The notes beneath the pieces were generated by a model. It was given only the letters and a program-made list of their open reading frames with translations, was not told where the DNA came from and searched no databases. The translations under genes and the position numbers were made by a program. Below, piece by piece: positions 1-15,732 of a DNA stretch of 64,000 nt (positions are counted from its first letter, which is position 1; every line of letters begins with the position of its first letter). The stretch comes from Zopfochytrium polystomum (lineage: Eukaryota; Chytridiomycota; Chytridiomycetes; Chytridiales; Chytridiaceae): positions 62,001 through 126,000 of the forward strand of contig JAIVFJ010000180.1 of the NCBI GenBank assembly GCA_025765615.1, in the 5' to 3' direction.

Positions 1-178
1 CGCCGCCGCCGCCGCCAGCGAGCATGCCTGAAAGGGCACCAGCAAGGCCGGCCGCACCGCCGCCGCCTCCACCACCTCCTCCGCCGCCGCCACCCAGCAT
101 TCCGGTCAAGGCACCAGCGAGACCGCCGACACCGCCGCCACCGCCTCCGCCGCCGCTGCCACCACTGTTTCCGCTCAT
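1..178 (-). CDS. Glycine-rich protein, N-terminal part (cut by window edge)
   Basis: On the minus strand an ATG at 178 opens a frame that runs to the window edge. It encodes a short Ser/Gly/Asn leader, then long glycine runs broken twice by almost the same block (GGLAGALTGML, then AGLAGALSGML). The two blocks differ slightly at the DNA level, so they are a duplicated protein motif and not a simple satellite. Glycine runs with small hydrophobic islands occur at the N-terminus of several unrelated families (calpain small subunit-like PEF proteins, cell-wall glycine-rich proteins), so no function is assigned. The downstream part lies outside the window. Confidence 0.4.
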   Translation of the reverse strand, partial: MSGNSGGSGGGGGGGGVGGLAGALTGMLGGGGGGGGGGGGGAAGLAGALSGMLAGGGGG

Positions 179-215
179 AAAGCTTGTCGCGAGTTTGATT
201 GCTGTAGCGTGTGTT

Positions 216-261
<46 letters not shown>

Positions 262-1045
262 TAAATGTGCGAGAATGTGCGTGAGTGGAAAATATAAGAA
301 AGGAGTAATAAAAGGCGCAGCGGTGGGCCTCATTCAGCACAAAAAGTCATGGACCACCCGCTTTCGTCCTTGCAGGACAGATGAAGACACTGAGAGGGTT
401 GCTCGCCCCACCCACATGCGACGCGTTGTTTCCACTCACCCTGCATTCCAGCGGCGCTCGAAAAGTCCCTCTGAGTCGGCTCACCTCCGCCGCTGCCCAC
501 GTCGCGGCTGCGAGGTCCGCCACCGTCACTGCCAGAGCCATAGATTTTCTGCACGGTTGAAAGATTCATAAGCGCGCGGCGTGTTTGTGAGTGTTAGCCG
601 CATGCAGTGCAGTGGGTGGTGGAAGTAGTTGGTACGGTGGGTGGAGATTGGTTCGGGGGGGACAAGGAAGGTTGGTGGCGCAACCGGGAAAAAGAGAAAC
701 GGGCCCCAGCATTCACGAGTGCTGCAAGGACTCGGCAGCAGCAGCAGCAGCAGCAGAAGCAGCCAAGTCCTTCAGCCATGCACACGCTCCGAGGAGCGCG
801 CGTGTGCGCTTGTGCGCTCGTTGGGCGTGATGGGCGAAGCGGCGTCGGAAAGTGGGGAGGACGGGTTGGGAAAATGAGAGTGGGGGACTGGTGGCCAAGC
901 AGGTCAATCTGGACGCGTTTCAGCGTTTCACCGCGCCGGCGGGCGGCCAACGCGGGCGGGCAGGGGTGGGACTGAGAATGGCAGCGCAGGAGCTCTCGCT
1001 CTCTGCCCTCTCTCTCGCTCTCTCTGTGGCTCTCTCTCTCTCTGT

Positions 1046-1095
<50 letters not shown>

Positions 1096-1307
1096 GTCGT
1101 CTCTCTCTCGCTCTCTCTCTCTCTCTCTCGCTGTGGCAAGCAAGTGCTTACGGCGTGCGCGTCGTTGTGGTCGGTGGTGTCAAGCTTGGACAGGGCCGCC
1201 ACGATGGAGTCCATTGTTGCTGTTGTTGTTGTTGTTGGTTATGAACGAATGAGAGTGAAGGGTGAGGGTGGCTGCAGCGTGTGTGTGTGTGTGTGTGTGT
1301 GGGTGTG

Positions 1308-1341
<34 letters not shown>

Positions 1342-1523
1342 TTCCCAGTTCCCAGTTAAAGTACAGGGGTTTGTTTGTCTCTCTGTCGCTCTGTCTCTCT
1401 GTCTCTCTCTCTGTCTCTCTGTTCTCTCGCTCTCTCTGACTCCTTTCTCCACACGCGCACTCATCGCAGATCTTGTCTCTGCCTGGTTGGCGGATCGCCC
1501 CAGAGAAAGAGAGAGACGGTATA

Positions 1524-1563
<40 letters not shown>

Positions 1564-1888
1564 GGAGAGAGAGAGAGAGAGAGCGATGGAATCCCGATGG
1601 TGGGAGTCGGTACCTTGCTATTTAATGTTACCCACCTTCGTCGAATCTGCCCACCTGCCTATAACACCTTCCCTGTATACCAGTATCTGTCTACACACCT
1701 TCCGCGCAATCCACTTCAAGTAAGAACCGTTCGTGTTCGTATACGTAACATACATTCTGTACTGTACGACGTTACGTGTTTCTACTCTTACTGTTTATTT
1801 AGTACACATTTCCACGAATAATAGTGTAGTCCTACGCTGCTATTAGCAAGAACAAACAAAAAGTAACCACTTAATGTCCTCAACATCC
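179..1888. other. Intergenic region rich in microsatellites
   Basis: No gene is supported here. The stretch holds a (TG)n tract near 219-259, an imperfect (CT)n tract near 1002-1135, a TGT-type trinucleotide run near 1215-1235, (TG)n at 1279-1301, a (GATT)n tetranucleotide run at about 1309-1337 and a (GA)n tract near 1530-1582. The apparent long reading frames are translations of these repeats. The last 300 bases are AT-richer and presumably contain the 3' flank of the DUF3605 gene. Confidence 0.7.
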
Positions 1889-2746
1889 TCAAAGCTGAGA
1901 CGACGGCGCTGGCGCTCCTCCGCGTCCTCCTCCTCCTCCTCGGCCTTGCCGCGGGGATATCGCTGGCGACGCAGCACCACCAGCCAGCGTCAGAAACACC
2001 TGCACGTGATAGATCTCGGGCACGTTCATCTTGGGGTTGACGTACCACACATAGTCGGCGCGCTGCGCTGCTGCCGCCGCTTCTGTTTCCGCCACCACCA
2101 CGCCCTTGCCCGCAGCCGCAGCCGCCGCCTCCACCGCGACCCGTGCAACCTCCTGCGCCAGCACTGCGTCCACCACCGCATCGGCCACGGGCTCCGCCGT
2201 CGCAAACCACAGCACGTAGTGCTGCGTGCCCGCCGGCGTCGCGTACGGGTACGCGTTGGGCAGGAATCGGAACAGCTGCGGAGAAGGAGAGGGCGGCGGC
2301 ACGACCACGGTGCCGCCGGTTGTTGTTGTTGTTGTTGTTGTTGTTGCGCTTGTTGTTGCTCGCCTGAGCAGGCTGCGCGTCCACGAAGCGTGCGATACCG
2401 CGTAGTGCACCGACGCCGCCGACCACGCGGCGCCAAAGAGGTCGCCGCTCAGCCGGTCCAGAAAGCGGCGATCGGCGGCGGCTCCGTCGTCGTCGCCGTC
2501 CTCGTCGTCGTCGTCTTGTCGTTCTTGGTCAAGGGCTGCGGTGCTTGCCCGCTTGCGAGCGAGCGTCTCGGGAGACGGCCGGATCGACTGCGAGCCCGGC
2601 ACCCACGGGTACGCCGCGTGCAGGGCGTCCAGCTGGGCCAGGTCGGACGACACGCGCCGGCGCAGGCGGGGGAGTATTGGTGGTAGTGGTGGTGGTGAAT
2701 GTGCCCGTGTGGACGGCGGCGAGGAAGACGATGACGACGAGCTCAT
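1889..2746 (-). CDS. DUF3605 family protein
   Basis: A single exon from ATG 2746 encodes 285 residues. The N-terminus is a Ser run and a Pro/Arg-rich stretch, followed by an acidic insert (DDDDEDGDDD) and a poly-Thr run encoded by an ACA/ACC repeat. The conserved part is in the second half: a block around FLPNAYPYATPAGTQHYVLW and, near the C-terminus, YVWYVNPKMNVPEIYHVQVF. This matches the layout of fungal DUF3605 proteins (PF12239; some annotated as N-acetylglucosamine-induced protein 1), which have an N/D-W-P-Y…H.V.W segment and a terminal W..N…VPE..HV segment. The biochemical role of the family is not established. The family call rests on remembered motif layout; a profile search would settle it. 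Confidence 0.62.
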   Translation of the reverse strand: MSSSSSSSSPPSTRAHSPPPLPPILPRLRRRVSSDLAQLDALHAAYPWVPGSQSIRPSPETLARKRASTAALDQERQDDDDEDGDDDGAAADRRFLDRLSGDLFGAAWSAASVHYAVSHASWTRSLLRRATTSATTTTTTTTTGGTVVVPPPSPSPQLFRFLPNAYPYATPAGTQHYVLWFATAEPVADAVVDAVLAQEVARVAVEAAAAAAGKGVVVAETEAAAAAQRADYVWYVNPKMNVPEIYHVQVFLTLAGGAASPAISPRQGRGGGGGRGGAPAPSSQL

Positions 2747-2837
2747 GGTTCAAGGCCGATCGAACTAAAGAAAAAGTTGTCTTCCACTACCTCTTCACTC
2801 ACAACGATGGCCAGACGCCCCGCCGCCGCCGCCCAGC

Positions 2838-3320
2838 GTGGCCGGCTCCGCCTTCCAAACGACCCTCGCGCGGCTCCTCGCCGACCCGCTCTTCATGCCC
2901 GCCGGCGGGCCGCCTCGGCTTCCCCTGCGTCCACCTTTACCCGAAACCCCAGGACGCCGACCTGCTCCTCAACCCGCTCGTCAACCTCAAAGGCCGCGGT
3001 TGCCTGCTCGCCACCGCCATGCGTGCTGCGGCCTCCGCGCCGTCGTCAGGGCCGTGAACATGGCCAGCTGCGGCCCGCCCGGCCCGCGCGTGCGGCGTAC
3101 CCTGCGCGCGGTGGATACGCCGTTGCGGATGCAGCGTGACGCGGCGGCTGCAGCGGCGGCCGCCCGCGCGCGTGGACCACCAGCCCCGCGCTGCTGCTCA
3201 GCGACTCGTTCTCGGTGCGCCCGGCCGACCGCCCCGTGTGCGGCTACGGCGAGGACAACGACCTCTGCGCGCGGCTGCGCGGTTCGTCCCGCAGGTCGTG
3301 TGGGTGAAGAGTTGCCCTAA
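2838..3320 (+). pseudogene. Decayed or frameshifted GC-rich coding stretch
   Basis: No single frame is convincing, but protein-like segments appear in successive frames. One reads as an amphipathic start (about 2838-2908), one contains GFPCVHLYPKPQDADLLLNP and a following NLKGRGCLLATAM block (about 2915-3040), and one contains ALLLSDSFSVRPADRPVCGY and GEDNDLCARL near 3185-3280. The composition equals that of neighbouring exons (about 70% GC). There is no clear donor or acceptor where the frames change. It may be a gene with several indels, a relic, or chance in GC-rich DNA. I do not recognise the protein. Confidence 0.3.
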
Positions 3321-3456
3321 AAAACGGCTGCAAGTCATCTGAGTACATTGCGCATCGGGCGAGCGCAAATTTGATTCTTTGCCAAAAAGTAGGTCTTGCT
3401 AAAAGAGGAGCTCGCGACACGTATGTGAGGGGAAGTGGCGACCATGTCATCCCTGT

Positions 3457-3726
3457 TGTTAAGTGGAACTGACTGGTTAGCAGCAAGAAGCACAAGACGG
3501 ACCCGAACTTATTGTGACTGTCAGTTATCATTCTCACAATGCCCATTGGAGAGCAAGCCACTGCCAATGCAGACCTGGGAGCTGGCTTGTGCTGATGACA
3601 AATACTCCAAGTATTAAGTGGAACGGAAACCCGGTGTCAACACTTTTCCTCCTCCTCTGCTCAAGCAGATAATATAGGAGAGGTTTTTACCCTGTGCCAG
3701 TCACGCTTGCCTGGCAACTATTATGT
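3457..3726 (+). repeat. Solo-LTR-like dispersed repeat, copy A
   Basis: About 270 bp starting TGTTAAGTGGAAC is closely repeated in inverted orientation at 59051-59319. Shared landmarks are a block of about 60 bp around the CTGACTGGTTAGCAGCAAGA segment, an internal AAGTATTAAGTGGAAC, and CCTGTGCCAGTCACGCTTGC near the end. Size and TG start fit a short solo LTR; this copy's distal end is degraded relative to copy B. No 5-bp target duplication was seen and no coding region is attached, so the parent element is unknown. Confidence 0.6.
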
Positions 3727-4644
3727 AGGACTGTTTACAGTTGTGATCAAACCTGCCACTTTCCATTGTTGATAGTGCAGAGTGGTGCATTAAATGGTTT
3801 TTTTTCTTCTTGTCTATTAAGGGGCATAAACTTGCGCGTGCAGACGGGATAGGAGCCCTGCCGGAGCCGCCTGTCACTAACCTGCAAAGGCGCTGAAGGG
3901 ACCCCAACCTGTTGGTGATTGCTGGTTTAGCGTGCACCATCACTTAGAAATTTGGTGTTACGTCTCCAGGGTCTTCAGGGAATGCAGACTTAACGCTGGG
4001 ATATTGGGGGATACCCCATGACCCAATGCAGAACAGTGATGCGATAAACACAAAACACTACACAGTCAAACCCTCAACCAACGACGCGAACACCACTGGA
4101 AAACTATTTGAGCATTAACTGGATATCACATCAAAAAGGAGAAAGGCCGGAGAAAGCAGGGCAATGAAAACTGGCATCACCGGAGCTGAAAATATGCATG
4201 CAAAATCTGGCACGCACAACCCCCCCACCCTCCAAATACCCCATTCTCAGCGCTGTGACGGGTTGATGATCCCAATGGTCAGGGGCTGGTTTCTTTCTTT
4301 GCTGGCTTGCTTGCTCGCTCGCTTGCTTGGTTGCTTCCTTCCTTGCTAGCCTTCATTGTAAAGATTTGTTGAACTGCACGCCAGCCAGCCTCTCTCTTGG
4401 CGCAGTGAGCGAGACAAAAATACACGCAATCAAGGAGACAGCCACAAAAAAAGGAACCCTGACAAGAAAAGGAAAGAAAACCAAGAAAAGACGTGGGAAC
4501 AAAAAGAAAAAAAGAAAATAGAAGAAAAAAAAGAAAAAACTCTCGAAATGACAATTAGTCTTTCTTCGACCAAGACAAACGAATGAATTGCAATGAAAAG
4601 TGAGAAAAAAAACAAGGAAAACAGAAAAGAAAAACTCACACTGT
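3727..4644. other. Intergenic region upstream of the STE20 gene
   Basis: No coding potential or RNA gene is visible. The first half is unique sequence of moderate GC. The last 200 bases before the kinase start are A-rich on the plus strand (runs of AAAAAG/AAAGAAAA from about 4445) and probably form the 5' leader of that gene. Confidence 0.55.
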
Positions 4645-8214
<3,570 letters not shown>

Positions 8215-8698
8215 ACAAGAACATTTTTCTTTTCATCAACAAGAAGTGAAAGAGAGAGAGAGGAGAGAGAGAGGGGTTTATTTCGAGAGTGTGCAATCGG
8301 AATCTGATCTGGAATTCCGTTACGCGGAATACGGACGGCAAAAAAGATCCCAAACGCGGTCATGTGTTTGTAAACGTTGAGGCAGGGTTATTGACTGAAG
8401 TACATGTAGAGAGAGGGGTGGGGGGTGGGGGGTTGGGGGTGGGGGTAGCGCGAGCACAAGAGAGGGGGTGAGAGGGAGTCGTAAAGGGTGGGGGGGGGGA
8501 GAGAGAGGAGAGAGGGGAGAGAGAAGTTTGAGGTTGGGGTGGGAGAAGGTTTAGAGTAGGTAGAGAATAAGGGTAGTAGGGTGGGGGGTTGGGGGTGGGG
8601 GTGAGGGGGGGAGAATAGAGGGAATAGAAAGGTTGGGGCGGGTTTGGGGGAGGAAGAAGGGGGGTGGATTCAACAAGAATTGATAGAAAGAACCGATT
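8215..8698. other. Convergent intergenic region with long G-rich tract
   Basis: This lies between the 3' ends of the kinase and importin alpha genes. From about 8412 to 8665 the plus strand is strongly purine-skewed, with many GGGG and GGGGG runs separated by GAGA and GTT. It has the run spacing expected of G-quadruplex-forming DNA. No gene is seen. Confidence 0.6.
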
Positions 8699-10647
8699 TC
8701 ACTGGAAATTGAAGTTTCCATTGCCCATGTTCATGCTGTCCGCCGAGAAGTCGAACGCATTTGTTGCAGGGTTCACGCTGGGTTCGAAACTGGATGCGTT
8801 GTCATCACTGTAATACTTCTCGACAATGTTGTAGCACTTCTTGTAGATCTCCTCGTTATCGTGCCGCTGGAGAGCGACGAGCTTGTCAAGACCACCAGCG
8901 GTGTCGATGAGATCGGCGTAGTGGTTCTCTCCCTCGTGAGTGCGCAAGCGCTCGCCCGCCTTCAAGATGTTCTCGATGCCGTCAAGGGCGACCTGGATAA
9001 TCTTGGGGTCGGAGATTTGCAAAACATCGCAGAGAGGCTTAATGCAGCCTGCCGACACAAGGAACTGGATAATCTCGGGCTCGCTCAAACCACCAGAGGT
9101 TGCGTTCGAGATTGCCCAGCAGGCCTCCTTCTTCGTCTTGTAATCTCCGCGAGCGAGGATCTCGATAAGGGGAGGGATCAAGTTCGCATCGATGATCGCC
9201 TGCTCAAAGAAGTATATGTTAGTTGCAGGCAGTCCGATGAAATCTATCCATTTACTCGCCTTGATCTGGTGGGTGTTTCCAGCAGTGATGTTCGAGATCG
9301 TCCAGCACGCTTCCTTGCGAATGTTGTCCTTTGGGCTGCCCAAGAGGTTGTAAAGCCGCGGAAGAGCGCCGGAGTTGATGACGGTTTGAGTCTGCTGGTC
9401 ATCTCCAGTAACGATGTTACCGACGGCTCGAAGCGCAGGAGTTTGGACGGTTGGCTGGGGGTGCCTATGAAAAGCTGTTTAAAGGACGGACAGCAGAGAG
9501 TGACGGCTTACTCAAGCAAGTTGACGAGCCCGCGGCAAACACCAGCTTCTACAACAGCGTGGATCTTCTCGTTTGCACCGTCAGACAAGTATGAGAGAGC
9601 CCAGCATGCATCGGTAAGAACTTCAGTGTCCTCGTGGTAAATGAGTTTGGCAAGGACAGGAAGGGCATCCTTAACCTGTCATCGCAAAGTTAATCAATGA
9701 GTTCAATGGCAATGGAGGTTCCAAAACCCACCATAGACCACTGAGGCGGAGGGTTCTTTCCACGGCAAAAGTTTGAGAGGGCCCAAGTGGCATTGCGCAG
9801 CATTGTGATTTTGTTGCTGTTGCCCTCGTTCAAAATCTCCAACAGGTTCGGCAAAGCCCGGCTGCTAAGGACGAGATCACGGAACCGGACTCCATCACCA
9901 GCAATGTTGCCAAGGGCCCAAACAGCCTGCTCGCGAACGTCTTGGTTTCGCGATCGCAACAGGTCGACAAAGACCGGAACCGCGCCGTGCTCGATAACAA
10001 CTTCCGTCTGCTCCGAAGAACCAGACGCAATGTTTGTGAGAGCCCACGCTGCTTCGAACTTTGCAAAAAATTATTAGCTGGCGAGTTTACGTGCGTATCT
10101 CTTTCTGACAGTTACCTGAAGAACAGGATGGTCGGCTCGGAGAAATTGGACAAAGCGAGGAATAACCCCGCAGTCAATGACTTGCTGGATGGGAGGGTTC
10201 CTCTCTAAATCCCGGGAGTTCCGTGTAAGGGAGGATATGGGCAAATGACAAGGGTTGACTCAGGCCGTACCTTTGGAGAGGAGTTTCCTAAACTTGGATG
10301 TCGCATCGAGTTGTAGTTCAACGACATCCGAGAGAACGTTTTGGATCATGACACCGAGCTCTTGCTACAATCAAAGAAACGGGGATTGAGACAACCGCAC
10401 AACGATACCACGAAAACAACACGGCATGCGCGAAACAAACCTGGCTAACAGACCGGTTAAGAGGTTCGTCATCCGACTCCTCGAGGCCCTGGCTGTCCAT
10501 TCCCGAGGTGAGGATACGGCGCTTCGAGAGCGTCTCCTCCTTCTTCTGCTTCCTGATTTCCACGGCGAGGTCCTCCCTCCGTCTGCGCAGCTCGTCCGCT
10601 TTCATCATCCCCCTGTTCTTGTACGAGTCCAGGCGTCGGTTGCTCAT
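8699..10647 (-). CDS. KAP60: Importin alpha (karyopherin alpha)
   Basis: Adaptor that binds classical nuclear localisation signals and pairs with importin beta. ATG 10647 starts exon 1 (10647-10441), which encodes the importin-beta-binding region: [12 protein letters not shown] followed by a basic/acidic helix with [16 protein letters not shown]. Later exons (10364-10271, 10204-10116, 10058 onward) encode ARM repeats with the usual [54 protein letters not shown] and [11 protein letters not shown] signatures, carrying the Trp/Asn ladder that holds NLS peptides. The acidic tail ends in Asn/Phe-rich sequence with TGA at 8701-8699. One intron, 9259-9200, has GC-AG ends and is exactly 60 nt with no in-frame stop. 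The gene is convergent with the STE20 gene. Confidence 0.95.
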
Positions 10648-10656
10648 TTTGGGCGG

Positions 10657-10689
<33 letters not shown>

Positions 10690-11064
10690 GCTTGGACGGG
10701 GCGACGGGGACAAGTGGTGGTGCTGAACGAGTCTAACGAACACGGATCCGGAAGCGCCCCGCCAATGCACAGCGGGTGGAAGCAAGGGGATGCGATCGGA
10801 TGTGAATCGAAGAGAGAGGCCCGATGTGGAGAGAAGGTCAGAAGAGGAGGTGGGTTTTGGGGGGGTAAGACGAGGAAGTTAGGGTGTGCGCAGCTTTGGA
10901 TGGTAAGGACAGATGCTAACAAGTGAGCTATTTGGGAACGCGGAGCGGCCGGCGGCGGGCGACGATTGCGAGGGGCAAAGAAGGGCAGCGGTGTGGTGGG
11001 GGTTGGGGTCGGGGGGACGGTTTCAACACTGCGTTTTTCCTCAATCAATGTGGCTCTCCCTCCC

Positions 11065-11121
<57 letters not shown>

Positions 11122-11264
11122 GTCCTCCCTGTCTCTCTGTCTCTGGTCTCTCTCGCTTGAAAGGATTTGTGATTCCTTCTTTCCTCACTCTTTATTTATT
11201 TTTTCGCCACCCTTAATCGACAACGACCAGGCCTCCATCTCTGACTGGCCGTGCTTTGCTCCTC

Positions 11265-11308
<44 letters not shown>

Positions 11309-11600
11309 TTTGGCTTTTTTCCTTTTTTTTCTTTTTCGTTCTGTTGAAGGCGATGACATTGACAAGGACACTGGACTTCGTCCAAATTTGCGCAAGAGTT
11401 TGGACTTGTTGAGTTTTTGCATCCCTTGCTGGGGCTGGGTCCAAGCCGTTAGGAGGGTCGGCCGTAGTCTCAGTGCTTATTTCCGCGCGGTGTTTGTGCA
11501 AGTGTTACGTGAAAACTATGTTTATGTAAAAAGAAAGAAAAAAAAAAACCTCCATTCAAAAACACATCAAACGCCAAATACTCGACCGCAAATCGCATTT
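10648..11600. repeat. Intergenic microsatellites between importin alpha and WDR5
   Basis: The stretch holds an (ATTG)n run at about 10660-10686, which lies directly upstream of the importin alpha start and so reads as (CAAT)n in its leader. It also holds a (CT)n tract at about 11063-11111 and a (TTTC)n run at about 11263-11310. The sequence between them shows no gene. Confidence 0.7.
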
Positions 11601-13427
<1,827 letters not shown>

Positions 13428-13590
13428 TCCCGTCCCCTTTCTTTCTTGCTTCGTTCAAAAGGAGAAGGCCCGTTTCTTTTCTTTTTTTTTTTTTTCATTT
13501 TTTTTTTTTGTTGTTGTTTGCTTCTCACGTTCAATCACTGATTGCCAGCCGCCAGCTTCCCCCCCGCCGTCTGCGGGGCACGAAGGCTGC

Positions 13591-14899
13591 CTACCACGGA
13601 TTCGTCTGCAAGTACTCCTTGGCGAATCCAGGGAGCGCCGCCGCCGCGATCAGGATGTAGCACGGCACCGAAAAGGAGACCCACGCAAGGGTGCGCAGGA
13701 AGCTAAAGTTGATCAGGTACAAAAAGTACTGCAGCATCCGCGCGATGAATGCGTACGCCATGAATCTGGCCGAACGAGGGCGCACAAAAAAAAAAAAAAA
13801 AAAAAAAAAAAAAGAAGCGAAATAGTGAGGAAACGTTACAAATAGAACAAAATAGAAAAGCTGAAGGATAACTCAACTGCGAGCGGATTGTGAGGGAAAC
13901 GTTCGCCTGAGCTGAAAGCAGCACCGCCGCGGCCATCAGGGGAAGACTTTCAACAGCATTCTGGTGGGCGGCGGACTTTAAAAGGGGCAGGTTTACAGGA
14001 GGAAAGAGGTTGGGCGGACCAAAGGTAAGAATCGATGCGTTGGCTTACGAAGAACAGCAACAAAAAACAACCAGCAACCATACCGCGCGGTGCACAATGC
14101 CTGTATGCCGATCCAGGCGGGGATGGCTAGTTTAATCGTCGTCCATATGATGTAATCATCGTAAAAGCGATGGAAGCGCGAAACAATTTAGCAACCCGTC
14201 CCAGAGACCGCAGCTTCGACCAACCGCAATCCACACACCCACCCACACACACACACACACACGCACACCACACACACTTACTTCACGTTCCACCCCTCCT
14301 TCGACCCGCTCTTGAGCACGCCCGCAACGACGCTCGACACCGCATACGCATGCACGGCGGCGGCCGCCAACGTCCACGCGGGCACGTCGCGTGGCAGCAC
14401 GCCCAGGTACGTCCGGAACGCCGGGATCAGCGTCGCCGCGAGCGTGTTGGTCCCGTACAGCTGGATAAACACGAACCCGCCGATCCCGTGCAGCACCGGC
14501 AGCACCAGCGCCATCGCAAACGCCTGCGAGAACGGCGAGATCCCGTCGTCCACGCCGCCGGCGCCGCCCGTCGGAGGCTGCGCGGACCAGTCGTCGTAAT
14601 CGGTGGCGTTGCGCGAGGACGGCAGTGGAGGCGGCGGCGCCGGAGTGTACGACTTTGGGGGGGGGCGGCGGCGGCTGCGAGGGTTGCTGTTGCTGGGGGA
14701 CCTGCTGGGGATGTTGCGGTTGCAGGTGCTGCTGGTGCTGCTGCTGCTGCTGAGCGCTTCGGGCCGACGCCGGCGACTTGGATCCCTTTGCCATCTCTCC
14801 AAAACGTTTCTTTTTTTCACTCCACTTTGTGGGGTCGGCCTGAAAACGAAGCCGTTCAACTGTTTTTGGGAAAGGCAGAGGAGGAACGTCCGCATTCAT
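13591..14899 (-). CDS. MAPEG-domain integral membrane protein, with an apparent frameshift
   Basis: Membrane-associated eicosanoid/glutathione-metabolism family. The diagnostic exon encodes AAHQNAVESLPLMAAAVLLS, the conserved N-x-x-E-x-x-P-L loop-helix of MAPEG proteins. The next exon encodes FMAYAFIARMLQYFLYL with LRTLAWVSF, matching the terminal R-x-x-Y…LR helices, and ends TNPW-TAG at 13591. The first exon encodes a Gln/Pro-rich cytosolic leader from ATG 14899, then hydrophobic helices (AFAMALVLPVLHGIGGFVF and a second). Leader and helices are in different frames; the switch falls at a run of nine G on the plus strand (14657-14665), where one base fewer restores the frame. Substrate cannot be predicted. 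Confidence 0.72.
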
Positions 14900-15732
14900 G
14901 CACAGTCGGATAGCCGGATAAGAGCAGTACTGATAGGGGAAGCAAGGCTTTGCAGAGAGTGATCATTGCTGTGGGAAACGCGGAGAAAAAGCGGCCCTCA
15001 AACCGCACGAAACGCAGAAACGAGCCTTCTGCATTGAAAACTGTCAGGCTGAGCTGGATTGCGGAAGGCGCGGTCGGTAACTAGAACACCTTAGAGTCAT
15101 GATTCCAAAGGCGTTCAACGATCTGCCAAATCAAATGAAACGCTCTCTCCGTTCGTGGCCAGTTCATTAGTGGGGCACGAAGAGTCAAAAGTTCGCTTGG
15201 ATTCGCCAAGCCCAAGCAACCACCTTCGACCGCAACTCCACGCTGTGATTGCCTGAGCCGGAAGTGTCTTGTATTTCAAACCACTAGATTCCTATTGAGA
15301 CTAAGTCTTTGCAAAGACAATGGTCAAACTTGAGTCTCTCCACCTGACAGGCTTACCGTTGCACGAATAAAGACTCACAAATCTGCTGTCTAAAAGAAGG
15401 CTCTTGAGCGCAATGTACGATGTGCGCATTCTCCTATCTTCTTGCTGGTCGAGTCCAATTAGCAACTCGTTCGGGGGACAATAACTAATTATTAATCCAA
15501 AATTCGGAGTCTGCGTAGTAAAGTAGGAGAATTGACGTTCACTACAGCCCTGACTAATTTAATCCCTCATTCAGGTTGGATAACTTCTCAAATGTAATAT
15601 ATTCCATGGTAAGTTGAACATTATGGTGAAGAAGGAGAGCTCGGGCAGGGTTAATGTCAAAGTCTGCTTCATTTTTCCATTCTCTTGACGTGTCTTGTTG
15701 ATTTTCCTTCTCCTTCTTCCCTCTGCACGACC
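14900..15732. other. Intergenic region without recognisable features
   Basis: Unique sequence of average base composition, with no reading frame above background, no simple repeat and no RNA signature that I could recognise. Confidence 0.5.

Noticed and set aside
594..1214. Long minus-strand frame of Arg/Glu repeats
   Set aside because: It is the translation of (CT)n/(GA)n microsatellites; equally long frames exist on the other strand.
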